Source of the DNA: Desulfobulbaceae bacterium
GTDB lineage: Bacteria; Desulfobacterota; Desulfobulbia; Desulfobulbales; Desulfobulbaceae
NCBI GenBank assembly: GCA_023544645.1
Contig: JAMJFO010000002.1
Span: forward strand, 1 to 64,000
DNA length: 64,000 nt
Direction of reading: 5' to 3'
Part shown: positions 52,555-63,120 of the stretch, piece by piece
Position numbering within the stretch: position 1 is the first letter of the stretch
How the letters are laid out: every line of letters begins with the position of its first letter
Translations under genes and position numbers: made by a program
The notes under the pieces: model-generated
The model's database searches: none
What the model saw: only the letters and a program-made list of their open reading frames with translations
Told to the model about the DNA's origin: nothing

Positions 52555-53514
52555 TTACAGCAGCATAAAGCAGTATGCGCAGTAACAGGTAAAAAACAGC
52601 AGGCCATGCCACCTGTTTGTCCCCGCGGCGTGCCGGAGAATGGCGACCAGGGCGAGGGTGAAGGCGGTCATGATCGGCAGGTCACGCAGCAGCAGCTGGT
52701 CCGAGAGGGAAAAGGGGCGGATGAGACCGGTGAGTCCCATGACCATGAACAGGTTGAACATATTGGAACCGATAACATTGCCGATGAGCAATCCGGATTC
52801 GTTCCGTCTGAGGGCCGACAGGCTTGAGGCCAGTTCCGGCAGGGATGTGCCCACTGCAGCCAGGGTGAGGCCGATGACCAGTTCGCTGATGCCGAAGTGA
52901 CGGGCAACATCGGCGGCGCCCCTGATGAAAATGTCCGAACCCAGGGTAAGCAGGATCAGTCCGCCGAATACCAGCAGGAGGGGGAGGAGGGAAGATGCGG
53001 TTGTTGTTGCCGGGGGTGGAGTTTCCCGCCCGGTGTCTGCGTTGTTCTTCCGGTTGTGGAAGGTGAAATAAGTGTAGCTGATCAGGGTAAGGATGAAAAT
53101 GAGTCCTACAACACGGGGGAAATGCCCCTGGGAGCTGCAGATCATGAGGACAATGCTGCCGGCGACCACCAGGAGAAGTTCGGTCCAGACCTCCTGCAGG
53201 GTCATCTGCAGACGCCTGAACATGGCGGCAATGCCGAGAATCAGTCCGATGTTGGCAATATTGCTGCCGATAATGTTGCCGATCATGATATCCGGATGGC
53301 CCTGCAGGGTGGCCGACAGACTGACAAAAAGTTCGGGCACGGATGTGCCGAAGGCCACCACCGTCAGGCCGATCGTCAAGCCGGTTATGCCCAGACGGCG
53401 GGCCAGGCGGGTTGCGCCGGAGACAAGGATCTCTCCGCCGCCGACGAGCATGGTCAGCCCTGCTGCCACCATGAGGAAGGCCGCAGCGACAGGCATCGTT
53501 GCCGCACTGATCAT
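52555..53514 (-). CDS. CaCA-family calcium/sodium antiporter (YrbG-like)
   Basis: Membrane protein of 319 residues with about ten helices in two homologous halves. Each half has an alpha repeat: GLTVVAFGTSVPELFVSLSA with GNIIGSNIANIGLILG in the first, GLTLAAVGTSLPELASSLSA with GNVIGSNMFNLFMVMG in the second. The acidic residues in GTSxPEL bind Ca2+. Its ATG overlaps the stop of the unknown gene upstream (ATGA), so they are coupled. Confidence 0.93.
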   Translation of the reverse strand: MISAATMPVAAAFLMVAAGLTMLVGGGEILVSGATRLARRLGITGLTIGLTVVAFGTSVPELFVSLSATLQGHPDIMIGNIIGSNIANIGLILGIAAMFRRLQMTLQEVWTELLLVVAGSIVLMICSSQGHFPRVVGLIFILTLISYTYFTFHNRKNNADTGRETPPPATTTASSLLPLLLVFGGLILLTLGSDIFIRGAADVARHFGISELVIGLTLAAVGTSLPELASSLSALRRNESGLLIGNVIGSNMFNLFMVMGLTGLIRPFSLSDQLLLRDLPIMTAFTLALVAILRHAAGTNRWHGLLFFTCYCAYCFMLL

Positions 53515-54242
53515 GATTGGGCTATTTCCTTCAGATCCAGGTGATTATGGAGTTTGTATGCCCGTTCAATGATTTTTTTCAGCCGGCCTTTTATCTGCGC
53601 CAGCGGAGCGATGGGAGGGATGGCCGGCAGAAGTTCCTCCACCGGCGGGGGCGGTTTGACCTTCATCTTTTCATCAAGCTGCTGCCCGCTTTGCTGGATA
53701 ATCCCTCCTTCCATGCTTCCCGATTTATACTGTTCCGATCCGTCAAGTCCCCTGAGAAAATCCATCATGGTTCCAAGGTCGTGCTTGTGGTAGAACTGGT
53801 TGATCTCTTCGGCAATAGTTTCCCTTTCATCCGCCAGTTTCATCAGGTTGCGGCGGTATTCGTCCACATCGGCCACCAGGGCATCGTAGGTGTCGAAGAT
53901 CATGTTCTTGAAACGTCCCGCCCTGGTCAGGCCGCGGATCTTCTGGCCGGCAAAAACCTTTTTTCTCAAGGTCTGCGACTCGGTCAGGTAGGGGTCGTAA
54001 AAGATCCTCTCTTCCAGGCCGGCCAGTTGGAAAAATTCATGGATAAGATCTTCGTCTTTAAGTAAGATGTATAGTCGGACCAGATCAAAACCGATTTTCT
54101 GTTCCAGGCGCCTGAAGGATGTGAAGACCTGATTGCCGTATTCCTGGATGTCTTCTTCGATCAGTTTGCGGAAGCCGAAATATCGGTCTGCCATTTCTTT
54201 TTTGATCTCAAAGGTGAGTTGCTTGTTAATGTCATCCTGCAT
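53511..54242 (-). CDS. Helical protein of unknown function upstream of the antiporter
   Basis: Protein of 243 residues from ATG 54242 (AGGAAGG lies upstream; TTG 54251 is possible). Charged and almost wholly helical, probably coiled coil in parts (ADERETIAEEINQFYHKHDL), with a Pro-rich stretch VKPPPPVEELLPAIPPIAP near residue 200. No membrane segment, signal or catalytic motif. It overlaps the antiporter gene by 4 bases and is divergent from dnaG. No family recognised. Confidence 0.75.
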   Translation of the reverse strand: MQDDINKQLTFEIKKEMADRYFGFRKLIEEDIQEYGNQVFTSFRRLEQKIGFDLVRLYILLKDEDLIHEFFQLAGLEERIFYDPYLTESQTLRKKVFAGQKIRGLTRAGRFKNMIFDTYDALVADVDEYRRNLMKLADERETIAEEINQFYHKHDLGTMMDFLRGLDGSEQYKSGSMEGGIIQQSGQQLDEKMKVKPPPPVEELLPAIPPIAPLAQIKGRLKKIIERAYKLHNHLDLKEIAQS

Positions 54243-54359
54243 ATCCGGCAATGCCTTCCTGGAGCAAATTGTTCCGATCCCTTCGGGAGTTGACTTGTTT
54301 TTTTATAGTATATCGTATTCTACCTGTTTTTTCACATTGTATCTCCAGGCAAAAATATT

Positions 54360-56147
54360 ATGACCGCATCGCATCTGCGTGAAGAAGTAAAGAACAGGGT
54401 TCGTGAGGCGTCTGATATTGTTCAGGTGATAGGCGAGTATGTGGAGCTGAAAAAAGCGGGTTCCCGTCTGACCGGCCTGTGCCCCTTCCATGCTGAAAAA
54501 ACGCCCTCCTTTTCCGTCAACCCCCAGGGGCAGTTTTTTCATTGCTTTGGCTGCGGCGAGTCCGGTGACGTGTTTTCCTTCCTGATGAAATACAACCGTC
54601 TGACCTTCCCCGAAGCCCTGAAGGAGGTGGCCAGGCGTTATCAGATCGACCTGCCGGAACCGAAACTGAGCGATGAGGACCGCAAGCGCATCCGGGAAAG
54701 GGATGTGCTGTACCGGGTGAACGAGGAAGCGGCGGCAATCTATCAGCAATATCTGGCCCAATCGCCGGTCGCCGAAAAAGCCCGGGCTTATCTGTCTGAT
54801 CGAGGGGTATCAGCTGATATGATGCACAGCTTCCGGCTGGGCTATGCTCCTGATCCTTCGGATGCGGGCTGGACTTTTATTACTTCCGGCCTGCAGCGTC
54901 TTCGCCTGCCCATTGCCGATATCGAACGGGCCGGGCTTGCGGTCAGAAATGACCGCGGCGGCTGGTACGACCGGTTCCGGGATCGTGTTCTTTTTCCCAT
55001 CCTGGACATGACCGGCCGGGTGGTTGCCTTCGGGGGGCGCATTCTCGGTGATGGTCAGCCCAAGTATATGAATTCGCCGGAGACTCCGGTGTTCGACAAG
55101 AGCAGGCTCCTTTTCGGGCTCTACCAGCACCGCGACGGGATTCGCGCCTGCCGCCGGGCCATCGTGGTGGAAGGGAATTTTGACCTGCTTCTGCTTGCTG
55201 CGCATGGTTTTGACAATGTGGTTGCCCCCCTCGGGACTGCTTTGACCAGCCATCATGTCCGCTCTCTGCGCGGTTACTGTGATGAGGTCGTGTTGCTTTT
55301 CGACGGCGACAGTGCGGGCCTGAAGGCGGCCATGCGTTCGATTCCTTTCTTCCTGGCGGAACAGGTCGACGCCAGAGTTGCGCTCCTGCCTCCTGAACAT
55401 GACCCGGACAGCCTGGTGCGGGAGCAGGGTGCGGATGGGATCCATCGGCTGGTTGACGGCTCTGCGCCGCTTGCTGAATTTGCCTATGATTACCTTGTTA
55501 AACAGCATGGCATGACCCTGGAGGGAAAGAATCGAATTGCCTTGGAGCTCCAGGAGATTGTCGCCGCGGCCAGCGATCCCATGCAACGCTCCCTGATGAC
55601 GGCCCATTTCAGCGAAATGCTTGGCATTCCCCGGGCGCAGTTTGCCGAAGGCATGCAGCGGCAGGGAAAAGGGGTCCGTGAAAGCAGCAGGCCGGCACGG
55701 CTGAGCATCGCGCAGCTCCCCAGAAAGCAGCGCCAGCTGGTTGATTTTCTGGTCTATTATCCTGAGTTTCTGGATGAATTGCTGGCCGGGGGGCTGGAAG
55801 AAGTTGTTGCCGCTGACCCGGTCAGCGAGATTATCACCTGTCTGCGGCAGCTGGCGGAAGAAGGGATTCCATCTCCCGACCGTCTGCTGTCCATGCTGCC
55901 GGAACAGAGCAGTGAGCGAGCATACGTGGCTGAGCTGCTCATTGCCGGCGGCCAGGTCAACGAAGACGGCGGCGTGCAGGAAGCCAGGCTGATGCTTGAT
56001 GAGCTGCTGCAGTGGCTCCGGGCGGAAAAAAAACAGAAGGAAGGAGCCGCTCTGATGCAGTGTATCAATGAAGCGCAAAGGACCGGCGACCATGATCTGC
56101 TCATGAAATTACTCCGGCAGAAGCAGGAGATGGGAAAAAATACTTGA
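54360..56147 (+). CDS. dnaG: DNA primase
   Basis: Primase of 595 residues that makes RNA primers at the replication fork. N-terminal zinc domain [20 protein letters not shown] with [10 protein letters not shown] (Cys/His ligands at about residues 41-66), TOPRIM core with Glu in [16 protein letters not shown] (about 265) and Asp-x-Asp in [14 protein letters not shown] (about 310), and a C-terminal DnaB-binding helical region. Followed by rpoD, the usual macromolecular synthesis order, without rpsU. Confidence 0.96.
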   Translation: MTASHLREEVKNRVREASDIVQVIGEYVELKKAGSRLTGLCPFHAEKTPSFSVNPQGQFFHCFGCGESGDVFSFLMKYNRLTFPEALKEVARRYQIDLPEPKLSDEDRKRIRERDVLYRVNEEAAAIYQQYLAQSPVAEKARAYLSDRGVSADMMHSFRLGYAPDPSDAGWTFITSGLQRLRLPIADIERAGLAVRNDRGGWYDRFRDRVLFPILDMTGRVVAFGGRILGDGQPKYMNSPETPVFDKSRLLFGLYQHRDGIRACRRAIVVEGNFDLLLLAAHGFDNVVAPLGTALTSHHVRSLRGYCDEVVLLFDGDSAGLKAAMRSIPFFLAEQVDARVALLPPEHDPDSLVREQGADGIHRLVDGSAPLAEFAYDYLVKQHGMTLEGKNRIALELQEIVAAASDPMQRSLMTAHFSEMLGIPRAQFAEGMQRQGKGVRESSRPARLSIAQLPRKQRQLVDFLVYYPEFLDELLAGGLEEVVAADPVSEIITCLRQLAEEGIPSPDRLLSMLPEQSSERAYVAELLIAGGQVNEDGGVQEARLMLDELLQWLRAEKKQKEGAALMQCINEAQRTGDHDLLMKLLRQKQEMGKNT

Positions 56148-56150
56148 TTT

Positions 56151-56179
56151 TTGTGATAACTTGTTGAAAGAAATATAAA
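56151..56179 (+). promoter_or_regulatory. Possible sigma-70 promoter of rpoD
   Basis: TTGTGA (56151-56156), 17 bases, TATAAA (56174-56179). It lies 3 bases after the dnaG stop and about 165 bases before the rpoD ATG. A separate rpoD promoter is common, but the match is moderate. Confidence 0.4.
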
Positions 56180-56343
56180 ATCTGGTATTTTGAGAAATGT
56201 TGTCAATTGGCAATCAAGTCAATGTGTGCCGGGAGGTGTTTTCCGTACGCGGGTTTCCCGCCGTATCCGGGGGCGCGACTGACGTGACCGGCCATTGAAG
56301 TCTTCAATGGGTTAGAGCTTATTATTGAGGAAGGGGGGAACGC

Positions 56344-57990
56344 ATGGCCGCTGAAAAAAAAGTTTCCGGTAAACGGTTTAATCTGTCCATACCGGAAAAT
56401 GATGAAGAATTTTCCATGTATACGGACCTGACAGGTATCTTTGAAAGTGGGGACGATGCTGATCCGGACTCCGACGAAAACGACGATCCGGTGCTGGCTG
56501 ATCTTCCCGAAGACATCAAAGTCGAACGCCGCACGGTAACCTCCCGGGGGGGGCGCAGAAAAACTGAGCGCCGGTCCGGAGTCGACCGGAGACAGGCCGG
56601 TTCCAGTATTGATCCCATGAATATCTATCTCAAGGAAATGGGTAATCTGTCCCTGTTGACCCATGAGGAGGAGGTAGCCCTCGCCCAGCTCATCGAGCAT
56701 GGGGAGATGCGTGTTCAGCAGGCGGTGTTGAGCATGAGACCCGGGGTTGATATGCTCAACAACCTGGCTGACGGACTGCGGAAGGAAAAAATCAAAATCG
56801 GCGCGGTTCTCAAAGGGCTTTCGGATAATGATGAAAAAGCTGCGGCGAAAATTCAGGATAAATTTCTCAAAGCGGTGGAAAAGGCCAACAAGCTGGATAA
56901 AAAAATCCAGGAAATGTGTGGTCGGCTCGACGATGCAGGTGTCGGCTTGGACGAACGGGAAAAGCTGCTGGACAGGATTACCGCGACAAGTCTCACCATT
57001 GCCGAGTTGTTTAAAGGATATCATTTCTGCAGTAAGGGGTTGTTCAGTGTCGCCGATGCCATAAAGGAGCTGGGCCTGAAAATTAACAAGGCGAAGGTTT
57101 CAGCCCTGCAGCGCGACAAGAAGGAGGCCGAAATCGAGCAAACGGTCCCTGATCCCGAGGCAATCGAGCGTAGGGTTGCCGTGGAGTTTGCCGAAACCGT
57201 GGGTGTTGGCAGCGAGGTGCTCAGTGACCTGCTGCTGGACATGGAGTTGGGGCGGGAAGAGGCAAAACAAGGCAAGGAATCATTGGTCAGGGCGAACCTG
57301 CGGCTGGTCATTTCGGTCTCCAAAAAATTTCTCAATCGCGGCCTGCAGCTCCCTGATCTTATCCAGGAAGGCAATATCGGCCTGATGAAGGCTGTGGAGA
57401 AATATGATTACAAGCGGGGATATAAATTTTCCACCTATGCCACCTGGTGGATCAGGCAGGCCATTACCAGGGGTATTGCCGACCAGGGGCGGACCATCCG
57501 CCTGCCGGTGCATATGATCGAAACCATCAATCGCATGCTGCGGTTTTCGCGTGATTTCGTCCAGGTCGAAAGCAGGGAGCCCACTCCGGAAGAAATGGCC
57601 GAGCAGTTGGGCACGGACGTGGAAAAGGTGCATATTGCTCTGAAAACAGCAAAAGACGCGATCTCGTTGGATGCCCCTGTGGGTGACGAGGAAGATACCA
57701 TGCTCAGTGATTTCGTCGAGGATCATGTGCATCCGGATCCCCAGGAAGCTTCTATCTCGGAAAGTTTGAAACGCTGCCTGTGCAAGGTTATGTCATCCTT
57801 GACTCCGCGGGAGCAAAAGGTACTGAGGATGCGGTACGGCATCGAGGTGCGGTGCGATCATACCCTGGAAGAGGTCGGTAAGTGTTTTGCCGTCACCAGG
57901 GAGCGGATCCGGCAGATCGAGGCCCAGGCTATCAGTAAGCTGCGCCATCCCACCAGGAGCGGTGAGCTTCGTTCATTCATGACCGATTGA
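56344..57990 (+). CDS. rpoD: RNA polymerase primary sigma factor RpoD
   Basis: Sigma-70 of 548 residues. Region 1.2 with [21 protein letters not shown] (in part: about residues 95-115), a non-conserved acidic/Lys-rich stretch (about 150-290), regions 2.1-2.4 with [20 protein letters not shown] and [19 protein letters not shown], region 3 ([16 protein letters not shown]) and region 4 with [23 protein letters not shown]. Recognises housekeeping promoters. GGAAGGGGGG before ATG 56344. Its region 4 has [14 protein letters not shown] instead of the common DHTLEEVG context, still normal in length. Confidence 0.96.
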   Translation: MAAEKKVSGKRFNLSIPENDEEFSMYTDLTGIFESGDDADPDSDENDDPVLADLPEDIKVERRTVTSRGGRRKTERRSGVDRRQAGSSIDPMNIYLKEMGNLSLLTHEEEVALAQLIEHGEMRVQQAVLSMRPGVDMLNNLADGLRKEKIKIGAVLKGLSDNDEKAAAKIQDKFLKAVEKANKLDKKIQEMCGRLDDAGVGLDEREKLLDRITATSLTIAELFKGYHFCSKGLFSVADAIKELGLKINKAKVSALQRDKKEAEIEQTVPDPEAIERRVAVEFAETVGVGSEVLSDLLLDMELGREEAKQGKESLVRANLRLVISVSKKFLNRGLQLPDLIQEGNIGLMKAVEKYDYKRGYKFSTYATWWIRQAITRGIADQGRTIRLPVHMIETINRMLRFSRDFVQVESREPTPEEMAEQLGTDVEKVHIALKTAKDAISLDAPVGDEEDTMLSDFVEDHVHPDPQEASISESLKRCLCKVMSSLTPREQKVLRMRYGIEVRCDHTLEEVGKCFAVTRERIRQIEAQAISKLRHPTRSGELRSFMTD

Positions 57991-58027
57991 TCGGCCGCCG
58001 GTCAGTGGGGATTGATGTGAGCTGCAC

Positions 58028-59218
58028 GTGAAAAGCATGGTGTCGCAGCTTTCCGGCCCTGATCAAATTCATCCGCCCTCTTTGTCTTCTCCGGGCCAGC
58101 CCCTTCTGGACTGGCTGGCCCTGTTGTTTTTCCCCGGGGTGGGGTGCACTCTTGTCAATCGCCTTGTCGAGGAGTTCGGTTCGCCCGCCGGAGTCCTGTC
58201 GGCACGCCCGGAACAGTTGCTTGCGGTCGAAGGTGTAGGGCGGAAGCTGGCCGGCATGATCATCGATCCCGCACATGTTGAAACCGCAAGGAGCCGGGCA
58301 GGACAGGAGGTCGAAAAAAATGCCCTGCAACATTGCCGGGTCCTGTGTCCTGCCGATAATGAGTATCCGGCGAGATTGTCGGATATAGCAGATCCTCCGG
58401 TCGCGCTGTTTTGCCGGGGTGATACAACAAGCCTGCGCAGGCCGGCAGTGGCAATCGTCGGTTCGCGGGCAGCCACGTCCTATGGCAAGCGGGTGAGTTT
58501 TGAACTGGCGCGCGAGTTGGCCCGGCAGGGAGTTTGCGTGGTAAGCGGCATGGCCATGGGCATCGATGGCGAGGCTCATGCCGGCGCGCTGGCAGGTGGC
58601 GGGCCCACTATCGGGGTGCTTGGCTGCGGAGTTGACGTAATCTATCCGCCCCGGCATGCCGCACTGTTCGAGAAAGTTGCCGCCCATGGATTGCTCATGA
58701 GCGAATACCCTCTGGGAATTCCCCCTGATGCCTTCAGGTTTCCTGAGCGGAACAGGATTATCAGCGGGGTTTCGTTTGGCACAGTGGTGGTTGAGGCATC
58801 CTTGAAATCAGGTTCGCTCATTACTGCCAGGCTGGCGCTTGACCAAGGGCGGGAAGTTTTTGCCGTACCGGGGCGGATTGATTCCGCCAAGAGCCGCGGG
58901 ACGCACCGTCTGCTGCAGCAGGGAGCCAAACTGGTCAACTGTGTCGATGATATTCTGGAAGAGCTTGATATGGCAGGTGTGCTGGATAACCGCGATCAGG
59001 CCGCTCCTGCCGGCGAGCTGCCGGTAGAGCTGCAGGAGCGGGAAAAACATCTGCTTTCATGCCTGGATGTGTACCCGGTCGCCATAGATGAACTGGTTCG
59101 TCAATCAGGATATGATGCACCTGCTGTTTTTCAACTGCTTCTTGGTCTTGAGCTCAAGGGAGCGGTCCGGCAGCTGCCGGGCCAGCAATATGAACGCCGG
59201 ATGGAGTTCCGGCGCTGA
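58028..59218 (+). CDS. dprA: DNA-processing protein DprA
   Basis: Protein of 396 residues that loads RecA on incoming single-stranded DNA in transformation. SAM-like N-terminal helix-hairpin-helix part (about 20-90), the extended Rossmann fold with GSRAATSYGKRVSFELAREL (about residues 141-160), SGMAMGIDGEAHAGAL, GCGVDVIYPPRHAAL and EYPLGIPPDAFRFPERNRII, and a C-terminal winged helix (about 330-390). Start may be GTG 58028 or ATG 58037. With comF it suggests at least partial competence gene content. Confidence 0.93.
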   Translation: MKSMVSQLSGPDQIHPPSLSSPGQPLLDWLALLFFPGVGCTLVNRLVEEFGSPAGVLSARPEQLLAVEGVGRKLAGMIIDPAHVETARSRAGQEVEKNALQHCRVLCPADNEYPARLSDIADPPVALFCRGDTTSLRRPAVAIVGSRAATSYGKRVSFELARELARQGVCVVSGMAMGIDGEAHAGALAGGGPTIGVLGCGVDVIYPPRHAALFEKVAAHGLLMSEYPLGIPPDAFRFPERNRIISGVSFGTVVVEASLKSGSLITARLALDQGREVFAVPGRIDSAKSRGTHRLLQQGAKLVNCVDDILEELDMAGVLDNRDQAAPAGELPVELQEREKHLLSCLDVYPVAIDELVRQSGYDAPAVFQLLLGLELKGAVRQLPGQQYERRMEFRR

Positions 59219-59281
59219 AGACCGGGTGGAGGGTGTCGGGGAAATGGTGAACAGAACTTTGGATTATTTCCGGGAGAGGTT

Positions 59282-59944
59282 ATGAACAGTAAGATGATCG
59301 CACCGTCAATTCTTTCCGCGGATTTTGCCCGTCTGGGAGAGGAGGTTAAAGCTGTCGAGGATGCAGGAGCCGATGTCATCCATGTGGATGTCATGGACGG
59401 ACATTTTGTTCCCAATATCACCATCGGGCCCCTGGTCGTCAAAGCTGTGCGCAAGGTTACCGCTCTTCCACTGGATGTCCACCTGATGATCGCCGATGCC
59501 GACAGGTATATTGAAGACTTTGCCGCTGCCGGGGCGGACTGGATAACAGTGCATGTCGAAGCCTGTCCCCACCTGCACCGGACCATTCATCAGATAAGGG
59601 ATCTGGGTAAAAAAGCGGGCGCGGTTCTTAATCCGGCCACTTCGCTGACCACCCTTGACCAGATTCTCCCCGATCTTGACCTGGTCATGCTGATGAGTGT
59701 CAATCCCGGATTCGGAGGGCAATCCTTTATCGAGTCTTCTCTCGGTAAAATCAAAGAGTTGCGCCGGATGCTTGACGCCATCGACAGCCAGGCCGGCATT
59801 GAGGTCGACGGCGGGGTGGGTCCGGCTACAATTGCCGATGTTGCAGGAGCCGGCGCCAATATATTTGTTGCCGGTTCCGCGGTTTTCGGACAGGATGATT
59901 ATGGGGCGACCATCAATGAATTGAAGAGGCTGGGAGGATTTTAA
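59282..59944 (+). CDS. rpe: Ribulose-phosphate 3-epimerase
   Basis: TIM-barrel enzyme of 220 residues interconverting ribulose 5-phosphate and xylulose 5-phosphate. Family motifs: [16 protein letters not shown] at the start (Ser, Asp), [17 protein letters not shown] (metal-binding His and catalytic Asp), [21 protein letters not shown], and IEVDGGVGP (second catalytic Asp) with FVAGSAVF phosphate site. GGGAGAGG before ATG 59282. Followed 12 bases later by pgi. Confidence 0.96.
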   Translation: MNSKMIAPSILSADFARLGEEVKAVEDAGADVIHVDVMDGHFVPNITIGPLVVKAVRKVTALPLDVHLMIADADRYIEDFAAAGADWITVHVEACPHLHRTIHQIRDLGKKAGAVLNPATSLTTLDQILPDLDLVMLMSVNPGFGGQSFIESSLGKIKELRRMLDAIDSQAGIEVDGGVGPATIADVAGAGANIFVAGSAVFGQDDYGATINELKRLGGF

Positions 59945-59956
59945 CAGAGGAGGCGT

Positions 59957-61582
59957 ATGGAGTTCAGGGATTTTAACGTACTGCCCAGCTGCAAACAGCT
60001 GGCCCAGCTGGCTCGAAAACCTTATGACCTGACGGCGCCTGGCGCCCTGGGACCGGAGCGGATAAAACAATATACCGCCTCGGTTTGCGGCTTTGATTTT
60101 CTCTATGCCACCCAGCGCCTTGATAACCGGACCCTGGACCTGCTGCAGCAGCTGGCCGACGAGGCCGGTCTGGTCGAGCAGTTTCTGGCCATGAAAAGCG
60201 GCAGGACCATGAACCGGATCGAAGGCTTTGCCAGCGAGAACAGGCCGGTGCTGCATACCGCATGCCGGGATATTTTTTCCAGCGCCCCCTGCAATCCGGA
60301 GGCGACATCCCAGGCTGGAGAGCAGTTGGCCAGACTGAAGAATTTCCTCCTGGAACTCGACCAGGGAAAGATTGTCAATCATCGCGGGGAATCCTATACC
60401 ACCATGGTGCAGGTGGGGATAGGAGGGTCGGATCTGGGTCCCAGGGCATTGTATATGGCCTTGAAAAGGTACCAGTCGGCAGGAAGGTCGGCCCGTTTCA
60501 TTGCCAATGTCGATCCCGATGATACCGCCGAGATTCTGGATAATGTTGACCTGTCCCGGACCCTGTTCAACGTGGTGTCAAAAAGCGGGACAACCCTGGA
60601 GACCCTGACCAACGAGCAAATGGTTCGGTCCGCGCTCGAAGACGCCGGTCTGGATCCGGCCCGGCATCTCCTCTCCGTTACCGGCGCCGGCAGCCCCATG
60701 GATGATCCGCGGCGCTATCTCCGTTCCTTTCACATGTTTGACTATATCGGCGGTCGCTATAGCGCGACCTCCATGGTGGGCGGAGTTACCCTGGGTTTTA
60801 CCCTGGGGTATGATGCTTTTGTCGAGATACTGAAGGGCGCTCATGCCGTCGATGTCGCGGCGGAAAAAAAGGATGTCCGGGCGAATGTGCCGTTGCTGAT
60901 GGCTTTGGTCGGCATCTGGAACCGTAACTTTCTCGGCCACACCACTGTGGCCATCCTGCCCTACAGCCAGGCGCTGCTCCGTTTTCCCGCCCATCTGCAG
61001 CAGTGCGACATGGAAAGTAACGGAAAATCAGTGACCAGGAAGGGACAGCCGGTTGGCTGGGATACGGGTCCGGTCATCTGGGGGGAGCCGGGCACCAACG
61101 GGCAGCACGCGTTCTATCAGCTTCTCCATCAGGGCACGACGGTGGTCCCGGCGGAATTTATCGGATTTCGGCAGAGTCAGTACGGCAGGGACATCGACGT
61201 GGACGGGACAACCTCGCAGCAGAAGCTTGTTGCCAATATGCTGGCCCAGTCCCTGGCCCTTGCCGCCGGACAGGAGAACGACAATCCCAACCGGCGGTTT
61301 GCCGGCAACCGGCCCAGCAGTGTGTTGATTGCCGACCGGTTGACGCCCTTTGCCATGGGAGCTCTTCTGGCCCTGTATGAGAACAAGATCGCTTATCAGG
61401 GATTCTGCTGGAATATCAACTCTTTTGACCAGGAAGGGGTGCAGCTCGGCAAGGTTCTTGCCACCCTGGTGTTGCAGGAGATGGCGGCAGACAGCATGGG
61501 CAAGGGAGGAGTTCTGGATAAAAAATCGCCTGAATACACCTTTCTCAAGACTGCAGGATGCCTGAAAAATCCTCAGGAATGA
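59957..61582 (+). CDS. pgi: Glucose-6-phosphate isomerase
   Basis: Protein of 541 residues. Phosphosugar-binding SIS folds with GIGGSDLGPRALYMAL (about residues 154-169), SKSGTTLETLTNEQ, GGRYSATSMVGGVTLGF (about 258-274), catalytic Glu in QCDMESNGKSV (about 351-361) and His in PGTNGQHAFYQLLHQG, Lys in EGVQLGKVLA. Interconverts glucose 6-phosphate and fructose 6-phosphate. GGAGG before ATG 59957; same operon as rpe. Confidence 0.96.
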   Translation: MEFRDFNVLPSCKQLAQLARKPYDLTAPGALGPERIKQYTASVCGFDFLYATQRLDNRTLDLLQQLADEAGLVEQFLAMKSGRTMNRIEGFASENRPVLHTACRDIFSSAPCNPEATSQAGEQLARLKNFLLELDQGKIVNHRGESYTTMVQVGIGGSDLGPRALYMALKRYQSAGRSARFIANVDPDDTAEILDNVDLSRTLFNVVSKSGTTLETLTNEQMVRSALEDAGLDPARHLLSVTGAGSPMDDPRRYLRSFHMFDYIGGRYSATSMVGGVTLGFTLGYDAFVEILKGAHAVDVAAEKKDVRANVPLLMALVGIWNRNFLGHTTVAILPYSQALLRFPAHLQQCDMESNGKSVTRKGQPVGWDTGPVIWGEPGTNGQHAFYQLLHQGTTVVPAEFIGFRQSQYGRDIDVDGTTSQQKLVANMLAQSLALAAGQENDNPNRRFAGNRPSSVLIADRLTPFAMGALLALYENKIAYQGFCWNINSFDQEGVQLGKVLATLVLQEMAADSMGKGGVLDKKSPEYTFLKTAGCLKNPQE

Positions 61583-61620
61583 ATAGTAATTCAGAGAAAT
61601 CCGTGAATTTCGATTTTTTG

Positions 61621-61649
61621 TTGACAAAGGGATTCCGGGCGGATAAGTT
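61621..61649 (+). promoter_or_regulatory. Sigma-70 promoter of dsrAB
   Basis: TTGACA (61621-61626), 17 bases, TAAGTT (61644-61649). The -35 box is perfect and the spacing ideal; the -10 is moderate. It predicts an untranslated leader of about 120 bases before the dsrA ATG. Confidence 0.6.
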
Positions 61650-61776
61650 CTTCAAACTGAATGAGGATTCAATGGGGAAGGTGTTTCTGGTCGGTCCCTT
61701 TTGGCTGCCTTGCCGTATACCTGTTGAAATATTTTATTAGGCAAAAAAATCAACTGCACTAAAAGGAGGAATACTG

Positions 61777-63057
61777 ATGGCAAAGCATGATACCCCTTTG
61801 CTGGATCAGCTTGAGAGCGGTCCGTGGCCGAGTTTCGTCAGCGACCTTAAGCGCCAGGCTGAGACGAAGCCGGAATGCTGGGACATTCTGGGGCAGCTCG
61901 AACTGTCGTACAAGGATAAAATTACACATTGGAAGCATGGCGGCATTGTTGGTGTATTCGGTTACGGCGGCGGCATCGTCGGCCGTTACTCCGATGTTCC
62001 GACTCAGTTCCCGGGTGTTGAGCATTTTCACACCGTACGTGTGAACCAGCCGGCTTCAAAGTACTATTCAACCGAAAACCTCCGTGCAATCTGTGATCTG
62101 TGGGAGAAATACGGTTCCGGTATGACCAATATGCACGGATCAACCGGCGACCTTGTTCTGCTTGGAACCCGCACCGAGAATCTGGAGCCCTTTTTCTGGG
62201 ATCTGACCCATGAGTTGAAACAGGATCTGGGCGGCTCCGGCTCCAACCTGCGTACACCTTCCTGCTGCCTCGGCCAGTCCCGCTGCGAGTGGGCCTGCTA
62301 CGATACCCAGGAAGTTTGCTACCACCTGACCATGCACTACCAGGATGAGATTCACCGTCCGGCATTTCCCTATAAGTTTAAATTCAAATTTTCTGGCTGC
62401 CCCAATGACTGTGTCGCGGCTATAGCCCGTTCCGACTTTGCCCTTATCGGGGGCTGGAAGGATGATATCCGTATCGATCAGGCAGCGGTAAAAGAATATG
62501 TTGCCGGCAACTACCCCTCCAATGGCGGCGCTCACAGCGGCCGCGACTGGGGCGCTTTTGACATCAAGAAAGAAGTTCTGGACCTGTGCCCCACCGGCTG
62601 CATGTGGATGGAAGGCGATGAGCTGAAGATCGACAATGCCGAATGCAACCGCTGCATGCACTGCATCAATGTTATGCCCCGCGCTCTGCGTCCGGGTAAA
62701 GAAAAGGGCGCCACTGTCTGCGTCGGCGCCAAAGCCCCGATCCTTGACGGCGCCCAGTTCGCCACCATGATTATTCCTTTTGTCAAGGTTGACAAGGAAA
62801 GCGAGTTCCAGGAAGTCATCGATGTCATCGAGAATATCTGGGACTGGTGGATGGAAGTTGGCAAGAACCGCGAGCGTGTTGGTGAAACCATGCAGCGTGT
62901 CGGCCTGCCGACCTTTCTCAGTGTTATGGGCGTTGAACCCGTGGCTCAGCATGTAACCGAGCCCCGTTCCAATCCTTATGTATTCTGGAAGGAAGAGGAA
63001 GTTGAGGGTGGTTTTGAGCGTAACGTAGCGGAATTCAGGAAAAAACACGCTATGTAA
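61777..63057 (+). CDS. dsrA: Dissimilatory sulfite reductase alpha subunit
   Basis: Protein of 426 residues. Sirohaem/[4Fe-4S] motif region CCLGQSRCEWACYDTQEVC (about residues 165-183) and SGCPNDCVAA (about 206-215). An inserted ferredoxin domain follows (about 270-310: CPTGCMWM and CNRCMHCINVMP). Opening SGPWPSFVSDLKR and HWKHGGIVGVFGYGGGIVGRY are typical of DsrA in sulfate reducers. With DsrB it reduces sulfite by six electrons, with DsrC taking the product sulfur. AAAAGGAGG before ATG 61777. Promoter at 61621. Confidence 0.97.
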   Translation: MAKHDTPLLDQLESGPWPSFVSDLKRQAETKPECWDILGQLELSYKDKITHWKHGGIVGVFGYGGGIVGRYSDVPTQFPGVEHFHTVRVNQPASKYYSTENLRAICDLWEKYGSGMTNMHGSTGDLVLLGTRTENLEPFFWDLTHELKQDLGGSGSNLRTPSCCLGQSRCEWACYDTQEVCYHLTMHYQDEIHRPAFPYKFKFKFSGCPNDCVAAIARSDFALIGGWKDDIRIDQAAVKEYVAGNYPSNGGAHSGRDWGAFDIKKEVLDLCPTGCMWMEGDELKIDNAECNRCMHCINVMPRALRPGKEKGATVCVGAKAPILDGAQFATMIIPFVKVDKESEFQEVIDVIENIWDWWMEVGKNRERVGETMQRVGLPTFLSVMGVEPVAQHVTEPRSNPYVFWKEEEVEGGFERNVAEFRKKHAM

Positions 63058-63120
63058 TGTGGAACTGCTATAATAGTTTATTTTAAGCAATATATAAATT
63101 TTAGATAAGGAGGTTCTATC

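Noticed and set aside
54810-56093. 427-codon open frame opposite dnaG
   Set aside because: Antisense shadow of a conserved primase.
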